Shown here piece after piece: positions 1 through 11,775 of a stretch of DNA of 64,000 nt. Positions within the stretch are counted from its first letter, which is position 1. Each line of letters starts with the position of its first letter. The position numbers and the translations under genes are program-made. Origin of the DNA: Enterobacter vonholyi (GTDB taxonomy: Bacteria; Pseudomonadota; Gammaproteobacteria; Enterobacterales; Enterobacteriaceae); assembly GCF_008364555.1 (NCBI RefSeq), contig NZ_VTUC01000003.1, forward strand, positions 248,001 through 312,000, given 5' to 3'. The notes under the pieces are model-generated. The model had not been told where the DNA came from and made no database searches. It was given only the letters and a program-made list of their open reading frames with translations.

Positions 1-309
1 CACAAAAACACACCTTTCGAATCAGGTATTGATTCAGTAGGTTCCGCTCGCTTACGCCTGTCTGCCAAGTTCTATCTGGTAGCCATGTTCTTCGTCATCT
101 TCGACGTGGAAGCGCTTTACCTTTTCGCATGGTCAACGTCCATCCGCGAAAGTGGTTGGGTGGGCTTTGTCGAGGCCGCAATTTTCATTTTAGTGCTACT
201 GGCCGGTCTGGTTTATCTGGTGCGTATTGGCGCGCTTGACTGGACGCCTGCGCGTTCACGTCGTGAACACATCAACCCGGAAAACAGTATCTCTAATCGT
301 CAGCAGTAA
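1..309 (+). CDS. nuoA: NADH-quinone oxidoreductase subunit A (5' truncated)
   Basis: NuoA is a small inner-membrane subunit of complex I lying beside NuoH, NuoJ and NuoK near the quinone site. The window opens inside the gene, so the start codon and the first membrane helix (about 45 residues of a usual ~147) are missing; 102 residues are visible in frame 1. The second helix carries the conserved [11 protein letters not shown] motif with its membrane acidic residues, and a third helix follows before a basic C-terminal tail. It is the first gene of the nuo operon and ends 15 bases before nuoB. The promoter lies outside the window. Confidence 0.96.
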   Translation, partial: HKNTPFESGIDSVGSARLRLSAKFYLVAMFFVIFDVEALYLFAWSTSIRESGWVGFVEAAIFILVLLAGLVYLVRIGALDWTPARSRREHINPENSISNRQQ

Positions 310-324
310 CAGCGAGGCAATAAG

Positions 325-999
325 ATGGATTATACGCTCACCCGCATAGATCCTAACGGTGAGAATGACCGTTACCCCCTGCAAAAACAGGAGATCGTAA
401 CCGACCCCCTGGAGCAAGAAGTCAATAAAAGCGTGTACATGGGCAAGCTCGAACATGCCATGCACGATATGGTCAACTGGGGTCGTAAGAACTCCATCTG
501 GCCTTATAACTTTGGCCTTTCTTGCTGCTACGTTGAAATGGTGACGTCATTCACTGCGGTGCATGACGTTGCGCGTTTTGGGGCAGAGGTACTGCGTGCT
601 TCCCCACGTCAGGCTGACCTGATGGTGGTAGCCGGTACGTGCTTTACCAAAATGGCACCTGTTATTCAGCGTCTTTATGACCAGATGCTGGAGCCTAAAT
701 GGGTTATCTCCATGGGGGCATGTGCTAACTCTGGCGGTATGTACGACATCTATTCCGTCGTACAGGGCGTAGATAAATTTATCCCAGTAGATGTGTACAT
801 CCCGGGTTGCCCGCCACGTCCGGAAGCTTACATGCAGGCATTGATGCTGCTGCAGGAGTCTATCGGTAAAGAACGTCGCCCACTGTCGTGGGTTGTTGGC
901 GATCAGGGTGTGTATCGCGCGAACATGCAGTCTGAGCGCGAGCGTAAACGTGGTGAACGTATTGCCGTCACCAATCTGCGTACGCCTGACGAAATTTAA
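325..999 (+). CDS. nuoB: NADH-quinone oxidoreductase subunit B
   Basis: NuoB holds iron-sulfur cluster N2, the last electron carrier before quinone, at the junction of the peripheral and membrane arms. The four expected N2 ligands are visible: the tandem Cys67-Cys68 (GLSCCYVEM), Cys133 (GACANSGG) and Cys162 (PGCPPRP). The protein is 224 residues; compared with my recollection of E. coli NuoB (220) the extra residues sit at about 43-46, before DMVNWGRKN, so the cysteines are shifted by four. A GAGGCAATAAG ribosome-binding region precedes the ATG. An 89-base gap separates it from nuoCD. Confidence 0.97.
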   Translation: MDYTLTRIDPNGENDRYPLQKQEIVTDPLEQEVNKSVYMGKLEHAMHDMVNWGRKNSIWPYNFGLSCCYVEMVTSFTAVHDVARFGAEVLRASPRQADLMVVAGTCFTKMAPVIQRLYDQMLEPKWVISMGACANSGGMYDIYSVVQGVDKFIPVDVYIPGCPPRPEAYMQALMLLQESIGKERRPLSWVVGDQGVYRANMQSERERKRGERIAVTNLRTPDEI

Positions 1000-1088
1000 A
1001 TTGCGCCTGTAGGCCTGGAGAACACCTTCGCATATCACTACTCAAATAGCGCGAAGCCAGGCTCAACAGTCACCACGGACCATTTGCA

Positions 1089-2891
1089 ATGGTGAACAAT
1101 ATGACCGACTTAACCGCGCAAGAAGCCACCTGGCAGACCCGGGATCATCTGGATGACCCAGTCATTGGCGAACTGCGCAACCGTTTTGGGCCGGATGCCT
1201 TTACTGTTCAGGCTACCCGCACCGGGGTACCCGTTGTTTGGGTGAAGCGTGAGCAATTGCTGGAAGTTGTCGATTTCCTCAAGAAATTGCCAAAACCGTA
1301 CGTCATGCTGTTTGACTTACACGGCATGGATGAACGTCTGCGTACCCACCGCCAGGGGCTCCCTGCTGCGGACTTTTCCGTTTTCTACCACCTGATCTCA
1401 ATAGACCGTAATACGGATATCATGCTCAAGGTGGCATTGTCTGAAAACGACATGCATTTGCCGACGATCACCAAACTTTTCCCGAACGCCAACTGGTATG
1501 AGCGTGAAACCTGGGAAATGTTCGGCATGACCTTCGACGGCCATCCGCACCTGACGCGCATCATGATGCCGCAGACCTGGACCGGCCACCCGCTGCGTAA
1601 AGACTACCCGGCACGTGCAACCGAATTCGATCCGTTTGAGCTGACTAAAGCCAAGCAGGATCTGGAGATGGAGGCGCTGACCTTCAAACCGGAAGACTGG
1701 GGCATGAAGCGCGGAACCGACAACGAGGACTTCATGTTCCTCAACCTCGGTCCGAACCACCCGTCTGCGCACGGTGCATTCCGTATTATTCTTCAGCTCG
1801 ATGGCGAAGAGATTGTCGACTGCGTGCCTGACATTGGTTACCACCACCGTGGTGCTGAGAAGATGGGCGAGCGTCAGTCCTGGCACAGCTACATTCCGTA
1901 TACCGACCGTATCGAGTACCTCGGCGGCTGCGTCAACGAGATGCCATACGTGCTGGCCGTTGAGAAACTGGCGGGTATCGTTACGCCGGATCGCGTTAAC
2001 GTGATTCGCGTCATGCTGTCAGAACTGTTCCGTATCAACAGCCACCTGCTGTACATCTCCACGTTCATTCAGGACGTCGGCGCGATGACCCCGGTCTTCT
2101 TCGCCTTTACCGACCGTCAGAAAATCTACGATCTGGTGGAAGCGATTACCGGTTTCCGTATGCACCCGGCCTGGTTCCGCATCGGCGGTGTGGCGCACGA
2201 TCTGCCGCGCGGCTGGGACCGTTTGCTGCGTGAGTTCCTCGACTGGATGCCAAAACGTCTGGCGTCTTACGAGAAAGCCGCGCTGCGTAACACCATCCTG
2301 AAAGGCCGTTCCCAGGGCGTTGCTGCCTACGGCGCGAAAGAAGCGCTGGAGTGGGGGACAACAGGTGCAGGTCTGCGTGCGACCGGTATTGATTTCGACG
2401 TGCGTAAAGCCCGTCCTTACTCTGGCTACGAGAACTTCGACTTTGAAGTCCCGGTGGGCGGCGGTGTTTCCGACTGCTACACCCGCGTGATGCTTAAAGT
2501 GGAAGAGCTGCGCCAGAGTCTGCGCATCCTTGAGCAGTGCCTCAACAACATGCCGGAAGGCCCGTTCAAGGCGGATCACCCGCTGACGACGCCGCCGCCG
2601 AAAGAGCGCACGCTGCAACATATCGAAACCCTGATCACCCACTTCCTGCAGGTTTCCTGGGGTCCGGTCATGCCGGCGCAAGAATCCTTCCAGATGATTG
2701 AAGCGACCAAGGGTATTAACAGTTACTACCTGACCAGTGACGGCAGCACCATGAGCTACCGTACCCGCGTGCGTACGCCGAGCTTTGCGCACCTGCAGCA
2801 GATCCCGTCCGCCATCCGCGGCAGTCTGGTCTCCGACCTGATTGTGTATCTGGGTAGTATCGATTTTGTTATGTCAGATGTGGACCGCTAA
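1089..2891 (+). CDS. nuoC: NADH-quinone oxidoreductase fused subunit C/D
   Basis: This single 600-residue protein is the fused NuoCD subunit typical of Enterobacterales. The N-terminal third (to about residue 190, ending near [15 protein letters not shown]) is the 30-kDa NuoC domain. The rest, from about [12 protein letters not shown] onward, is the 49-kDa NuoD domain that forms much of the quinone pocket with NuoB. The His and Asp/Tyr region GYHHRGAEK and the C-terminal [16 protein letters not shown] are intact. The start at [11 protein letters not shown] matches the E. coli protein; a second in-frame ATG four codons later is possible. It ends 2 bases before nuoE, indicating coupled translation. 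Confidence 0.97.
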   Translation: MVNNMTDLTAQEATWQTRDHLDDPVIGELRNRFGPDAFTVQATRTGVPVVWVKREQLLEVVDFLKKLPKPYVMLFDLHGMDERLRTHRQGLPAADFSVFYHLISIDRNTDIMLKVALSENDMHLPTITKLFPNANWYERETWEMFGMTFDGHPHLTRIMMPQTWTGHPLRKDYPARATEFDPFELTKAKQDLEMEALTFKPEDWGMKRGTDNEDFMFLNLGPNHPSAHGAFRIILQLDGEEIVDCVPDIGYHHRGAEKMGERQSWHSYIPYTDRIEYLGGCVNEMPYVLAVEKLAGIVTPDRVNVIRVMLSELFRINSHLLYISTFIQDVGAMTPVFFAFTDRQKIYDLVEAITGFRMHPAWFRIGGVAHDLPRGWDRLLREFLDWMPKRLASYEKAALRNTILKGRSQGVAAYGAKEALEWGTTGAGLRATGIDFDVRKARPYSGYENFDFEVPVGGGVSDCYTRVMLKVEELRQSLRILEQCLNNMPEGPFKADHPLTTPPPKERTLQHIETLITHFLQVSWGPVMPAQESFQMIEATKGINSYYLTSDGSTMSYRTRVRTPSFAHLQQIPSAIRGSLVSDLIVYLGSIDFVMSDVDR

Positions 2892-2893
2892 TT

Positions 2894-3394
2894 ATGCACG
2901 AGAATCAACAACCACAAACCGAGGCTTTTGAGCTGAGTGAAGCAGAACGTGCCGCCATTGAGCATGAGATGCACCACTACGAAGACCCGCGTGCGGCGTC
3001 CATTGAAGCGCTGAAAATCGTACAGAAACAGCGTGGTTGGGTGCCGGACGGGGCGATCTATGAGATCGCGAAAGTGCTGGGTATTCCGGCAAGTGACGTA
3101 GAAGGCGTAGCCACGTTCTACAGCCAGATCTTTCGTCAACCGGTTGGCCGCCATGTGATCCGCTACTGTGACAGCGTTGTCTGCCACATCACCGGTTATC
3201 AGGGCATTCAGGCTGCGATTGAGAAGAAGCTCAATATCAAGCCGGGCCAGACCACGTTCGATGGACGCTTTACTCTGCTGCCAACCTGCTGCCTGGGTAA
3301 CTGCGACAAGGGGCCGACCATGATGATTGATGAGGACACTCACAGCCATCTGACGCCGGAAGCGATTCCTGACCTGCTGGAGCAGTACAAATGA
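2894..3394 (+). CDS. nuoE: NADH-quinone oxidoreductase subunit E
   Basis: NuoE is the 24-kDa peripheral subunit carrying the [2Fe-2S] cluster N1a next to the flavin of NuoF. The thioredoxin-like fold is recognisable. The four ligand cysteines occur as CDSVVC in the middle and LPTCCLGNC near the C-terminus. The 166-residue length is normal. Its stop overlaps the nuoF start by four bases (ATGA), a classic translational coupling arrangement within the NADH-dehydrogenase module NuoEFG. Confidence 0.97.
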   Translation: MHENQQPQTEAFELSEAERAAIEHEMHHYEDPRAASIEALKIVQKQRGWVPDGAIYEIAKVLGIPASDVEGVATFYSQIFRQPVGRHVIRYCDSVVCHITGYQGIQAAIEKKLNIKPGQTTFDGRFTLLPTCCLGNCDKGPTMMIDEDTHSHLTPEAIPDLLEQYK

Positions 3395-4728
3395 AAACTG
3401 TAATTCGTACTGCTGAGACGCATCCGCTGACCTGGCGTCTGCGCGATGACAAACAGCCGGTATGGCTCGACGAATACCAGAGCAAAAACGGCTATGCCGG
3501 CGCGCGTAAAGCCCTTGGCGGCATGGCGCCGGACGACATCGTTAACGCGGTAAAAGATTCCGGCCTGAAAGGGCGCGGCGGTGCGGGCTTCTCCACCGGT
3601 CTGAAGTGGAGCCTGATGCCGAAAGACGAATCCATGAACATCCGTTACCTGCTGTGTAACGCCGATGAAATGGAGCCGGGCACCTATAAAGACCGTCTGC
3701 TGATGGAGCAGCTGCCGCACCTGCTGGTGGAAGGCATGCTGATTTCCGCGTTCGCGCTGAAAGCGTACCGCGGCTATATCTTCCTGCGCGGTGAGTACAT
3801 CGAAGCGGCGGAAAACCTGCGTCGCGCGATTGCCGAAGCCACCGAAGCGGGCCTGTTGGGTAAAAACATCCTGGGCACCGGGTTTGACTTCGAACTGTTC
3901 GTGCACACCGGCGCCGGGCGTTATATCTGCGGTGAAGAAACCGCGCTGATTAACTCCCTGGAAGGCCGCCGCGCGAACCCGCGTTCCAAGCCACCGTTCC
4001 CGGCAAGCTCCGGCGTATGGGGTAAACCGACCTGCGTAAACAACGTCGAAACCCTGTGTAACGTTCCGGCTATCCTCGCCAACGGCGTGGAGTGGTATCA
4101 GGGCATCTCCTCAAGCAAAGATGCCGGTACCAAGCTGATGGGCTTCTCCGGTCGCGTTAAAAATCCTGGCGTCTGGGAGCTGCCGTTCGGTACCACCGCA
4201 CGTGAAATTCTTGAAGACTACGCTGGCGGCATGCGCGATGGCCTGAAATTCAAAGCCTGGCAGCCGGGTGGGGCAGGGACAGACTTCCTGACCGAAGCCC
4301 ACCTTGACCTGCCGATGGAATTCGAAAGCATTGGTAAAGCAGGCAGCCGTCTGGGTACGGCGCTGGCGATGGCCGTCGACCACGAGATCGGCATGGTCTC
4401 GCTGGTGCGTAACCTGGAAGAGTTCTTCGCCCGCGAGTCCTGCGGCTGGTGCACACCGTGCCGTGATGGTCTGCCGTGGAGCGTGAAGATCCTGCGTGCA
4501 ATCGAACGTGGCGAAGGCCAGCCTGGCGATATCGAGACGCTTGAGCAACTGTGTCGATTCTTAGGCCCGGGTAAAACCTTCTGTGCCCACGCACCTGGTG
4601 CCGTCGAACCTCTGCAGAGCGCGATCAAATATTTCCGCGACGAGTTCGAAGCAGGCATCAAGCAGCCGTTCAGCAATACCCATGCAATCAATGGGATTCA
4701 GCCGAACCTGCTTAAAGCGCGCTGGTAA
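3391..4728 (+). CDS. nuoF: NADH-quinone oxidoreductase subunit F (FMN and NADH binding)
   Basis: NuoF binds NADH, FMN and the [4Fe-4S] cluster N3 and is where electrons enter complex I. The glycine-rich motif GRGGAGF near residue 64 belongs to the FMN/NADH fold. The cluster ligands are seen as [12 protein letters not shown] and a distal CAHAPGA cysteine. The 445-residue length is normal. It overlaps nuoE by four bases, while a 55-base gap holding a perfect hairpin separates it from nuoG, one of the few places in the operon where coupling is broken. Confidence 0.97.
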   Translation: MKTVIRTAETHPLTWRLRDDKQPVWLDEYQSKNGYAGARKALGGMAPDDIVNAVKDSGLKGRGGAGFSTGLKWSLMPKDESMNIRYLLCNADEMEPGTYKDRLLMEQLPHLLVEGMLISAFALKAYRGYIFLRGEYIEAAENLRRAIAEATEAGLLGKNILGTGFDFELFVHTGAGRYICGEETALINSLEGRRANPRSKPPFPASSGVWGKPTCVNNVETLCNVPAILANGVEWYQGISSSKDAGTKLMGFSGRVKNPGVWELPFGTTAREILEDYAGGMRDGLKFKAWQPGGAGTDFLTEAHLDLPMEFESIGKAGSRLGTALAMAVDHEIGMVSLVRNLEEFFARESCGWCTPCRDGLPWSVKILRAIERGEGQPGDIETLEQLCRFLGPGKTFCAHAPGAVEPLQSAIKYFRDEFEAGIKQPFSNTHAINGIQPNLLKARW

Positions 4729-4748
4729 CGACAAGAATTTTGATTAAC

Positions 4749-4766
4749 GCTCGGTTTCGACCGAGC
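4749..4766 (+). other. Perfect UUCG-tetraloop hairpin between nuoF and nuoG
   Basis: The sequence GCTCGGT-TTCG-ACCGAGC makes a perfect 7-bp stem closed by a TTCG tetraloop, an unusually stable RNA hairpin. It lies 21 bases after the nuoF stop and 17 bases before the nuoG ATG. No T-run follows, so it is not an intrinsic terminator. A role in RNA processing, stability or nuoG translation is inference only. Confidence 0.75.
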
Positions 4767-4783
4767 CAACTGGAAGCATGCTA

Positions 4784-7507
4784 ATGGCTACGATTCATGT
4801 AGACGGCAAAGAATACGAAGTCAACGGAGCGGACAACCTGCTGGAAGCTTGTCTGTCTCTTGGCCTCGATATTCCGTACTTTTGCTGGCATCCGGCGCTG
4901 GGCAGCGTCGGTGCTTGCCGCCAGTGTGCGGTGAAGCAATATCAAAACGCGGAAGACACGCGTGGTCGCCTGGTGATGTCCTGTATGACGCCAGCCACCG
5001 AAGGCACTTTTATTTCGATTGACGACGAAGAAGCCAAACAGTTCCGCGAGAGCGTGGTGGAGTGGTTGATGACCAACCACCCGCACGACTGTCCGGTCTG
5101 TGAAGAGGGCGGTAACTGCCACCTTCAGGATATGACCGTGATGACCGGTCACAGCTTCCGTCGCTATCGCTTTACCAAGCGTACTCACCGTAACCAGGAT
5201 CTGGGGCCGTTCATCTCTCACGAAATGAACCGCTGCATCGCCTGCTACCGCTGCGTGCGTTACTACAAAGACTATGCAGACGGTCAGGATCTGGGCGTGT
5301 ATGGCGCGCATGACAACGTCTACTTCGGTCGTCCGGAAGACGGTACGCTTGAAAGCGAATTCTCCGGTAACCTGGTAGAAATCTGCCCGACCGGCGTATT
5401 CACGGATAAAACCCACTCCGAGCGTTACAACCGTAAATGGGACATGCAGTTTGCGCCAAGCATCTGCCAGCAGTGTTCCCTCGGCTGCAACACCAGCCCG
5501 GGTGAGCGCTACGGCGAACTGCGTCGTATCGAAAACCGTTACAACGGTACCGTTAACCACTACTTCCTGTGCGACCGCGGTCGTTTCGGCTATGGCTATG
5601 TGAACCTGAAGGACCGTCCGCGTCAGCCGGTTCAGCGCCGTGGAGATGACTTCATTACCCTGAACGCTGAACAGGCGATGCAGGGCGCGGCAGATATTCT
5701 GCGTCAGTCGAAGAAAGTGATCGGTATCGGCTCTCCGCGCGCCAGCATCGAAAGCAACTTCGCCCTGCGCGAGCTGGTTGGGGCGGAAAACTTCTATACC
5801 GGTATCGCCCAGGGCGAGCAGGAACGTCTGCAGCTGGTACTGAAAGTGCTGCGTGAAGGCGGTGTCCATACCCCTGCGCTGCGCGAAATCGAATCCTATG
5901 ATGCGGTCCTGGTGCTGGGTGAAGACCTGACGCAGACCGGCGCACGCGCGGCTCTGGCGGTTCGCCAGGCGGTGAAGGGTAAAGCACGTGAAATGGCAGC
6001 GGCGCAGAAAGTGGCTGACTGGCAGATTGCGGCAATCCTGAACATCGGCCAGCGCGCGAAGCATCCTCTGTTTGTGACCAACGTCGACAACACCCGTCTG
6101 GACGATATCGCCGCGTGGACCTACTGCGCACCGGTTGAAGATCAGGCGCGCCTCGGCTTTGCGATTGCCCACGCGCTGGACAACAGCTCACCGGCCGTTG
6201 AGCTGGATCGCGACCTGCAAAACAAGGTCGACGTGATTGTTCAGGCCCTGGCAGGTGCGAAGAAGCCGCTGATTATTTCCGGTACCAACGCCGGTAGCGC
6301 GGAGATCATTCAGGCGGCAGCCAACGTGGCCAAAGCTCTGAAAGGCCGTGGTGCGGACGTCGGCGTGACCATGATTGCCCGTGCGGTGAACAGCATTGGT
6401 CTGGGCATGATTGGCGGCGGCTCGCTGGAAGAAGCCTTAAGCGAACTGGAATCCGGTGCCGCTGACGCCGTGGTGGTGCTGGAAAACGACCTGCATCGTC
6501 ATGCTTCTGCCGCTCGCGTAGACGCCGCGCTCTCCAAAGCCCCGCTGGTGATGGTCATTGACCATCAGCGCACCGCGATTATGGACAAAGCGCACCTGGT
6601 GCTCTCTGCGGCAAGCTTCGCAGAAAGCGACGGTACCGTTATCAACAACGAAGGCCGCGCACAGCGTTTCTTCCAGGTTTATGACCCGGCGTACTACGAC
6701 AGCAACACCGTGATGCTGGAAAGCTGGCGCTGGCTGCACTCCCTGCACAGCACCGTGCAGAGCCGTGAAGTGGACTGGACGCAGCTCGACCACGTTATCG
6801 ACGCGGTAGTCGAAAAACTGCCTCAGCTGGCAGGCATTAAAGATGCCGCGCCTGAAGCAAGCTTCCGCATTCGCGGCCAGAAACTGGCGCGTGAACCGCA
6901 CCGTTACAGTGGCCGTACTGCGATGCGTGCCAACATTAGCGTGCACGAACCGCGCCAGCCGCAGGATAAAGACACCATGTTCGCTTTCTCTATGGAAGGG
7001 AACAACCAGCCGTCTGCGCCGCGTTCGCAAATCCCGTTCGCATGGGCACCGGGCTGGAACTCCCCGCAGGCATGGAACAAGTTCCAGGCTGAAGTGGGCG
7101 GCTCCCTGCGCCACGGCGATCCGGGCGTACGTCTGATTGAAGCCTCCGAAACCGGTCTGGACTTCTTCACCACCGTACCGGCGAGCTTCCAGGCGCAGGA
7201 CGGTAGCTGGCGTATTGCCCCGTACTACCACCTGTTCGGTAGCGACGAGCTGTCCCAGCGTTCACCGGTCTTCCAGACCCGTATGCCGCAGCCGTACATC
7301 AAGCTTAACCCGGCTGATGCCGCGAAGCTTGGCGTTAACGCGGGTGCAAACATCGCCTTTAGCTATGACGGCCAGACCATCAGCCTGCCGCTGATTATTT
7401 CTGAAAGTCTGACAGCAGGGCAGGTGGGTCTGCCGATGGGTATGCCTGGCATCGCGCCGGTTCTGGCGGGTGCGCGTCTTGATAATCTGCAGGAGGCAAA
7501 AGCATGA
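4784..7507 (+). CDS. nuoG: NADH-quinone oxidoreductase subunit G
   Basis: NuoG is the large peripheral subunit of complex I, wiring NuoF to NuoI through several iron-sulfur clusters. The first ~220 residues hold a [2Fe-2S] ferredoxin domain ([15 protein letters not shown]), the [16 protein letters not shown] block, paired CIACYRCVR ligands and an EICPTGVF site. CQQCSLGCN begins the molybdopterin-oxidoreductase-like C-terminal domain. I place the start at 4784 because GGAAG at 4772-4776 is well spaced for it, whereas the in-frame ATG at 4778 is almost on top of that site; this gives 907 residues beginning [13 protein letters not shown]. It overlaps nuoH by four bases. Confidence 0.96.
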   Translation: MATIHVDGKEYEVNGADNLLEACLSLGLDIPYFCWHPALGSVGACRQCAVKQYQNAEDTRGRLVMSCMTPATEGTFISIDDEEAKQFRESVVEWLMTNHPHDCPVCEEGGNCHLQDMTVMTGHSFRRYRFTKRTHRNQDLGPFISHEMNRCIACYRCVRYYKDYADGQDLGVYGAHDNVYFGRPEDGTLESEFSGNLVEICPTGVFTDKTHSERYNRKWDMQFAPSICQQCSLGCNTSPGERYGELRRIENRYNGTVNHYFLCDRGRFGYGYVNLKDRPRQPVQRRGDDFITLNAEQAMQGAADILRQSKKVIGIGSPRASIESNFALRELVGAENFYTGIAQGEQERLQLVLKVLREGGVHTPALREIESYDAVLVLGEDLTQTGARAALAVRQAVKGKAREMAAAQKVADWQIAAILNIGQRAKHPLFVTNVDNTRLDDIAAWTYCAPVEDQARLGFAIAHALDNSSPAVELDRDLQNKVDVIVQALAGAKKPLIISGTNAGSAEIIQAAANVAKALKGRGADVGVTMIARAVNSIGLGMIGGGSLEEALSELESGAADAVVVLENDLHRHASAARVDAALSKAPLVMVIDHQRTAIMDKAHLVLSAASFAESDGTVINNEGRAQRFFQVYDPAYYDSNTVMLESWRWLHSLHSTVQSREVDWTQLDHVIDAVVEKLPQLAGIKDAAPEASFRIRGQKLAREPHRYSGRTAMRANISVHEPRQPQDKDTMFAFSMEGNNQPSAPRSQIPFAWAPGWNSPQAWNKFQAEVGGSLRHGDPGVRLIEASETGLDFFTTVPASFQAQDGSWRIAPYYHLFGSDELSQRSPVFQTRMPQPYIKLNPADAAKLGVNAGANIAFSYDGQTISLPLIISESLTAGQVGLPMGMPGIAPVLAGARLDNLQEAKA

Positions 7508-8481
7508 GTTGGTTAACGCCGGATCTTATCGACATCCTGCTGAGCATTCTGAAAGCGATTGTAATCCTGCTGGTGGTGGTCACCTGCGGCGCGTTCATGA
7601 GCTTTGGTGAACGTCGTCTGCTCGGTTTGTTCCAGAACCGTTACGGACCGAACCGCGTGGGCTGGGGTGGTTCACTCCAGCTGGTCGCGGATATGATCAA
7701 GATGTTCTTTAAAGAGGACTGGATCCCGCGCTTCTCGGACCGCGTGATCTTTACTCTGGCACCGATGATCGCCTTCACCTCGCTGCTGCTGGCGTTTGCT
7801 ATCGTTCCGGTCAGCCCGACCTGGGTGGTCGCTGACCTGAACATCGGCATTCTGTTCTTCCTGATGATGGCAGGCCTCGCGGTTTACGCGGTCCTGTTCG
7901 CAGGCTGGTCCAGTAACAACAAATACTCGCTGCTGGGGGCGATGCGTGCTTCCGCGCAGACCCTGAGTTACGAAGTGTTCCTGGGGCTTTCCCTGATGGG
8001 CGTGGTGGCGCAGGCCGGTTCATTCAACATGACCGACATCGTCAATAACCAGGCCGACATCTGGAACGTTATTCCGCAGTTCTTTGGGTTTATTACCTTT
8101 GCCATCGCGGGCGTGGCAGTGTGTCACCGTCACCCGTTTGACCAGCCAGAAGCTGAACAGGAACTGGCCGACGGTTACCACATCGAATATTCCGGTATGA
8201 AATTCGGTCTGTTCTTTGTGGGCGAGTACATCGGTATCGTCACCATTTCCGCGTTGATGGTAACGCTGTTCTTCGGTGGCTGGCATGGCCCGTTCTTACC
8301 GCCGTTCATCTGGTTCGCGCTGAAAACCGCGTTCTTCATGATGATGTTCATTTTGATTCGCGCAGCGTTACCGCGTCCGCGTTATGACCAGGTAATGTCC
8401 TTCGGCTGGAAAGTGTGCCTGCCGCTGACGCTCGTCAACTTGTTGGTAACGGCGGCTGTCATTCTCTGGCAGCAGCCATAA
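7504..8481 (+). CDS. nuoH: NADH-quinone oxidoreductase subunit H
   Basis: NuoH is the membrane subunit that, with NuoB and NuoCD, forms the quinone entry channel. It has about eight hydrophobic helices over 325 residues. Conserved acidic and basic loops are visible, including [22 protein letters not shown] after helix 1 and [25 protein letters not shown] in the middle. The start overlaps the nuoG stop (ATGA). The 3' end is followed 13 bases later by nuoI. Confidence 0.97.
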   Translation: MSWLTPDLIDILLSILKAIVILLVVVTCGAFMSFGERRLLGLFQNRYGPNRVGWGGSLQLVADMIKMFFKEDWIPRFSDRVIFTLAPMIAFTSLLLAFAIVPVSPTWVVADLNIGILFFLMMAGLAVYAVLFAGWSSNNKYSLLGAMRASAQTLSYEVFLGLSLMGVVAQAGSFNMTDIVNNQADIWNVIPQFFGFITFAIAGVAVCHRHPFDQPEAEQELADGYHIEYSGMKFGLFFVGEYIGIVTISALMVTLFFGGWHGPFLPPFIWFALKTAFFMMMFILIRAALPRPRYDQVMSFGWKVCLPLTLVNLLVTAAVILWQQP

Positions 8482-8494
8482 GGGGCTATAGACC

Positions 8495-9037
8495 ATGACC
8501 TTAAAAGAATTACTGGTAGGCTTCGGTACCCAGGTACGCAGTATCTGGATGATCGGCCTGCACGCGTTTGCCAAACGCGAAACCCGGATGTACCCGGAAG
8601 AGCCGGTATATCTGCCGCCGCGCTACCGTGGCCGTATCGTGCTGACGCGCGACCCGGACGGTTCCGAGCGCTGCGTTGCCTGTAACCTGTGTGCGGTAGC
8701 GTGTCCGGTAGGCTGTATCTCTCTGCAGAAAGCCGAGACGGTAGACGGCCGCTGGTACCCTGAGTTCTTCCGCATCAACTTCTCGCGCTGCATCTTCTGC
8801 GGTCTGTGTGAAGAAGCGTGCCCAACCACGGCGATTCAGCTGACTCCAGACTTCGAGCTGGGTGAGTACAAGCGTCAGGACCTGGTGTACGAGAAAGAGG
8901 ATCTGCTGATTTCCGGTCCGGGCAAATACCCGGAATATAACTTCTACCGGATGGCGGGTATGGCAATCGACGGCAAAGATAAGGGTGAAGCAGAGAACGA
9001 AGCTAAGCCTATCGACGTCAAGAGCCTGTTACCGTAA
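8495..9037 (+). CDS. nuoI: NADH-quinone oxidoreductase subunit I
   Basis: NuoI carries two [4Fe-4S] clusters (N6a and N6b) that pass electrons to N2. Both ferredoxin motifs are intact: [12 protein letters not shown] at about residues 60-71 and [12 protein letters not shown] at about 99-110. The 180-residue length is normal, with an amphipathic N-terminus that docks on the membrane arm. It sits 13 bases after nuoH and 10 bases before nuoJ. Confidence 0.97.
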   Translation: MTLKELLVGFGTQVRSIWMIGLHAFAKRETRMYPEEPVYLPPRYRGRIVLTRDPDGSERCVACNLCAVACPVGCISLQKAETVDGRWYPEFFRINFSRCIFCGLCEEACPTTAIQLTPDFELGEYKRQDLVYEKEDLLISGPGKYPEYNFYRMAGMAIDGKDKGEAENEAKPIDVKSLLP

Positions 9038-9047
9038 GGAGAGGGCA

Positions 9048-9602
9048 ATGGAATTCGCTTTTTATATCTGTGGCCTTATCGCCATCCTGGCTACGCTGCG
9101 AGTGATTACGCACACCAATCCGGTGCATGCGCTGCTGTACTTAATCATCTCGCTGCTGGCCATTTCCGGGGTGTTCTTCGCACTGGGCGCGCACTTCGCC
9201 GGTGCGCTGGAAATCATCGTCTACGCCGGGGCCATCATGGTGCTCTTCGTGTTCGTGGTGATGATGCTGAACCTGGGCGGCTCTGAAATTGAGCAGGAAC
9301 GTCAGTGGTTAAAACCGCAGGTGTGGATCGGCCCGGCAATTTTGTCGGCCATCATGCTGGTGGTGATCGTGTACGCCATTCTGGGTGTTAACGATCAGGG
9401 CATCGACGGCACGCCAATTGGCGCGAAAGAGGTAGGTATCACGCTCTTTGGCCCATACGTTCTGGCGGTTGAACTGGCCTCAATGCTGCTGCTGGCAGGT
9501 CTGGTTGTTGCTTTCCACGTTGGCCGCGAAGAGCGTGCTGGCGAGGTGCTGAGCAACCGCACTGACGACCGCGCGAAAAGAAAAACGGAGGAGCGCGCAT
9601 GA
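9048..9602 (+). CDS. nuoJ: NADH-quinone oxidoreductase subunit J
   Basis: NuoJ is a five-helix membrane subunit next to NuoA and NuoK. The start [10 protein letters not shown] at 9048 is chosen because AAGGAGAGGG lies just upstream and the resulting 184 residues match the family; an upstream in-frame ATG at 8985 would run back through the end of nuoI. The motif [20 protein letters not shown] in the third helix is highly conserved. The C-terminus is charged and overlaps nuoK by four bases. Confidence 0.97.
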   Translation: MEFAFYICGLIAILATLRVITHTNPVHALLYLIISLLAISGVFFALGAHFAGALEIIVYAGAIMVLFVFVVMMLNLGGSEIEQERQWLKPQVWIGPAILSAIMLVVIVYAILGVNDQGIDGTPIGAKEVGITLFGPYVLAVELASMLLLAGLVVAFHVGREERAGEVLSNRTDDRAKRKTEERA

Positions 9603-9901
9603 TCCCCTTAACACATGGACTGATCCTCGCTGCGATTTTATTCGTTCTGGGTCTGACCGGTCTGGTTATCCGCCGCAATCTGCTGTTTATGCTGATCGGG
9701 CTGGAAATCATGATTAACGCCTCCGCGCTGGCCTTCGTGGTCGCCGGAAGCTACTGGGGCCAGACCGATGGTCAGGTGATGTACATTCTCGCCATCAGCC
9801 TCGCGGCTGCCGAAGCGAGTATTGGCCTGGCGCTGTTGCTGCAGCTCCATCGTCGCCGCCAGAATCTGAACATCGATTCAGTAAGTGAGTTGCGTGGATG
9901 A
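9599..9901 (+). CDS. nuoK: NADH-quinone oxidoreductase subunit K
   Basis: NuoK is a 100-residue, three-helix membrane subunit related to MrpC of Na+/H+ antiporters. Its two membrane glutamates, part of the proton path, lie in [10 protein letters not shown] and [11 protein letters not shown]. It overlaps nuoJ upstream and nuoL downstream by four bases each, so NuoJ, NuoK and NuoL should be made by coupled translation. Confidence 0.97.
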   Translation: MIPLTHGLILAAILFVLGLTGLVIRRNLLFMLIGLEIMINASALAFVVAGSYWGQTDGQVMYILAISLAAAEASIGLALLLQLHRRRQNLNIDSVSELRG

Positions 9902-11739
9902 ACATGCTTGCCTTAACCATTATTTTTCCGCTGATTGGCTTCGTGCTGCTGGCGTTTTCTCGCGGCCGCTGGTCTGAGAATCTGTCTGCGACCGTCGGCA
10001 TGGGCTCTGTTGGCCTGGCCGCGCTGGTGACAGCGTATGCGGGTATCGACTTCTTTAACAACGGGCGTCAGCCTTTCAGCGTACCGCTGTGGACCTGGAT
10101 GTCGGTCGGTGATTTTAACATCGGCTTCAACCTGGTGCTGGACGGCCTCTCGCTGACCATGCTCTCCGTGGTCACCGGCGTCGGCTTTCTGATCCACATG
10201 TTCGCCTCCTGGTATATGCGCGGTGAAGAGGGTTACTCCCGCTTCTTCGCCTACACCAACCTGTTTATCGCCAGCATGGTGGTTCTGGTGCTGGCCGATA
10301 ACCTGCTGCTGATGTATCTGGGCTGGGAAGGTGTAGGTCTGTGTTCTTACCTGCTGATCGGTTTCTACTATACCGATCCGAAGAATGGCGCAGCGGCCAT
10401 GAAAGCGTTCGTCGTGACCCGCGTGGGTGACGTCTTCCTCGCTTTCGCGCTGTTCATTCTTTATAACGAACTGGGCACGCTGAACTTCCGCGAAATGGTG
10501 GAACTGGCGCCGGCGCACTTCGCGGCAGGCAACAACATGCTGTGGTGGGCAACTCTGATGCTGCTGGGTGGTGCCGTGGGTAAATCCGCGCAGCTGCCGT
10601 TGCAGACGTGGCTGGCCGACGCGATGGCGGGTCCAACCCCTGTCTCCGCGCTGATCCACGCTGCGACCATGGTAACTGCCGGTGTTTACCTGATTGCGCG
10701 TACCCATGGCCTGTTCCTGATGACCCCGGAAATTCTGCATCTGGTGGGTATCGTCGGTGCGGTCACGCTGGTGCTGGCAGGCTTTGCCGCGCTGGTGCAG
10801 ACCGACATCAAGCGCGTTCTCGCGTATTCCACCATGAGCCAGATTGGTTACATGTTCCTGGCGCTGGGCGTTCAGGCGTGGGACGCGGCCATTTTCCACC
10901 TGATGACGCACGCGTTCTTTAAAGCGCTGCTGTTCCTCTCATCCGGTTCCGTGATTCTGGCCTGCCACCACGAGCAGAACATCTTCAAGATGGGCGGACT
11001 GCGTAAGTCCATTCCGCTGGTTTATGTCTGCTTCCTGGTGGGCGGCGCGGCGCTGGCGGCACTGCCGCTGATCACCGCGGGCTTCTTCAGTAAGGACGAA
11101 ATCCTTGCGGGTGCCATGGCGAATGGTCATATCAATCTGATGGTTGCAGGTCTGGTCGGTGCGTTCATGACCTCCCTGTATACCTTCCGTATGATTTTCA
11201 TCGTATTCCACGGTAAAGAACAAATTCACGCTCACGCAGGGAAGGGGATTACCCATCACCTGCCGCTGATTGTGCTGCTGGTACTGTCCACCTTCGTTGG
11301 CGCGATGATTGTGCCACCGCTGCAGGGCGTATTGCCAGACACCACCGAGCTTGAGCACGGTCGCGTTCTGACGCTTGAAATCACCTCCGGTGTGGTCGCT
11401 ATCGCGGGCATCCTGATCGCTGCATGGCTGTGGCTGGGCAAACGTACGCTGGTCACTGCCGTGGCCAACAGTGCGCCGGGCCGCCTGCTGGGCACCTGGT
11501 GGTACAACGCGTGGGGCTTCGACTGGCTGTACGACATGATCTTCGTTAAGCCGTTCCTGGGCATCGCGTGGCTGCTGAAGCGCGACCCGCTGAACAGCCT
11601 GATGAACATCCCGGCGATCCTTTCCCGCTTTGCAGGTAAAGGCCTGCTGTACAGCGAGAACGGTTACCTGCGCTGGTATGTGGCGTCCATGAGCATCGGT
11701 GCGGTTGTCGTGCTGGCGCTGCTGATGGTGTTGCGTTGA
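9898..11739 (+). CDS. nuoL: NADH-quinone oxidoreductase subunit L
   Basis: NuoL is the distal antiporter-like subunit with a long lateral helix. At 613 residues it has the full set of about 16 membrane segments. Conserved proton-channel segments are visible, such as [18 protein letters not shown] with its key glutamate, the lysine-bearing [27 protein letters not shown], and [13 protein letters not shown]. The lateral helix and C-terminal anchor are intact. It starts by overlapping nuoK; downstream a 76-base gap with a hairpin precedes nuoM. Confidence 0.97.
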   Translation: MNMLALTIIFPLIGFVLLAFSRGRWSENLSATVGMGSVGLAALVTAYAGIDFFNNGRQPFSVPLWTWMSVGDFNIGFNLVLDGLSLTMLSVVTGVGFLIHMFASWYMRGEEGYSRFFAYTNLFIASMVVLVLADNLLLMYLGWEGVGLCSYLLIGFYYTDPKNGAAAMKAFVVTRVGDVFLAFALFILYNELGTLNFREMVELAPAHFAAGNNMLWWATLMLLGGAVGKSAQLPLQTWLADAMAGPTPVSALIHAATMVTAGVYLIARTHGLFLMTPEILHLVGIVGAVTLVLAGFAALVQTDIKRVLAYSTMSQIGYMFLALGVQAWDAAIFHLMTHAFFKALLFLSSGSVILACHHEQNIFKMGGLRKSIPLVYVCFLVGGAALAALPLITAGFFSKDEILAGAMANGHINLMVAGLVGAFMTSLYTFRMIFIVFHGKEQIHAHAGKGITHHLPLIVLLVLSTFVGAMIVPPLQGVLPDTTELEHGRVLTLEITSGVVAIAGILIAAWLWLGKRTLVTAVANSAPGRLLGTWWYNAWGFDWLYDMIFVKPFLGIAWLLKRDPLNSLMNIPAILSRFAGKGLLYSENGYLRWYVASMSIGAVVVLALLMVLR

Positions 11740-11775
11740 TCGTTAAGTGAATTTTATTCGAATTCGTTGAAAATC

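Noticed and set aside
4781..6172. 463-codon open frame antisense to nuoG
   Set aside because: It mirrors the nuoG codons, has no recognisable family or start signal, and lies wholly inside a conserved gene. Long antisense frames are expected from GC-rich third positions.
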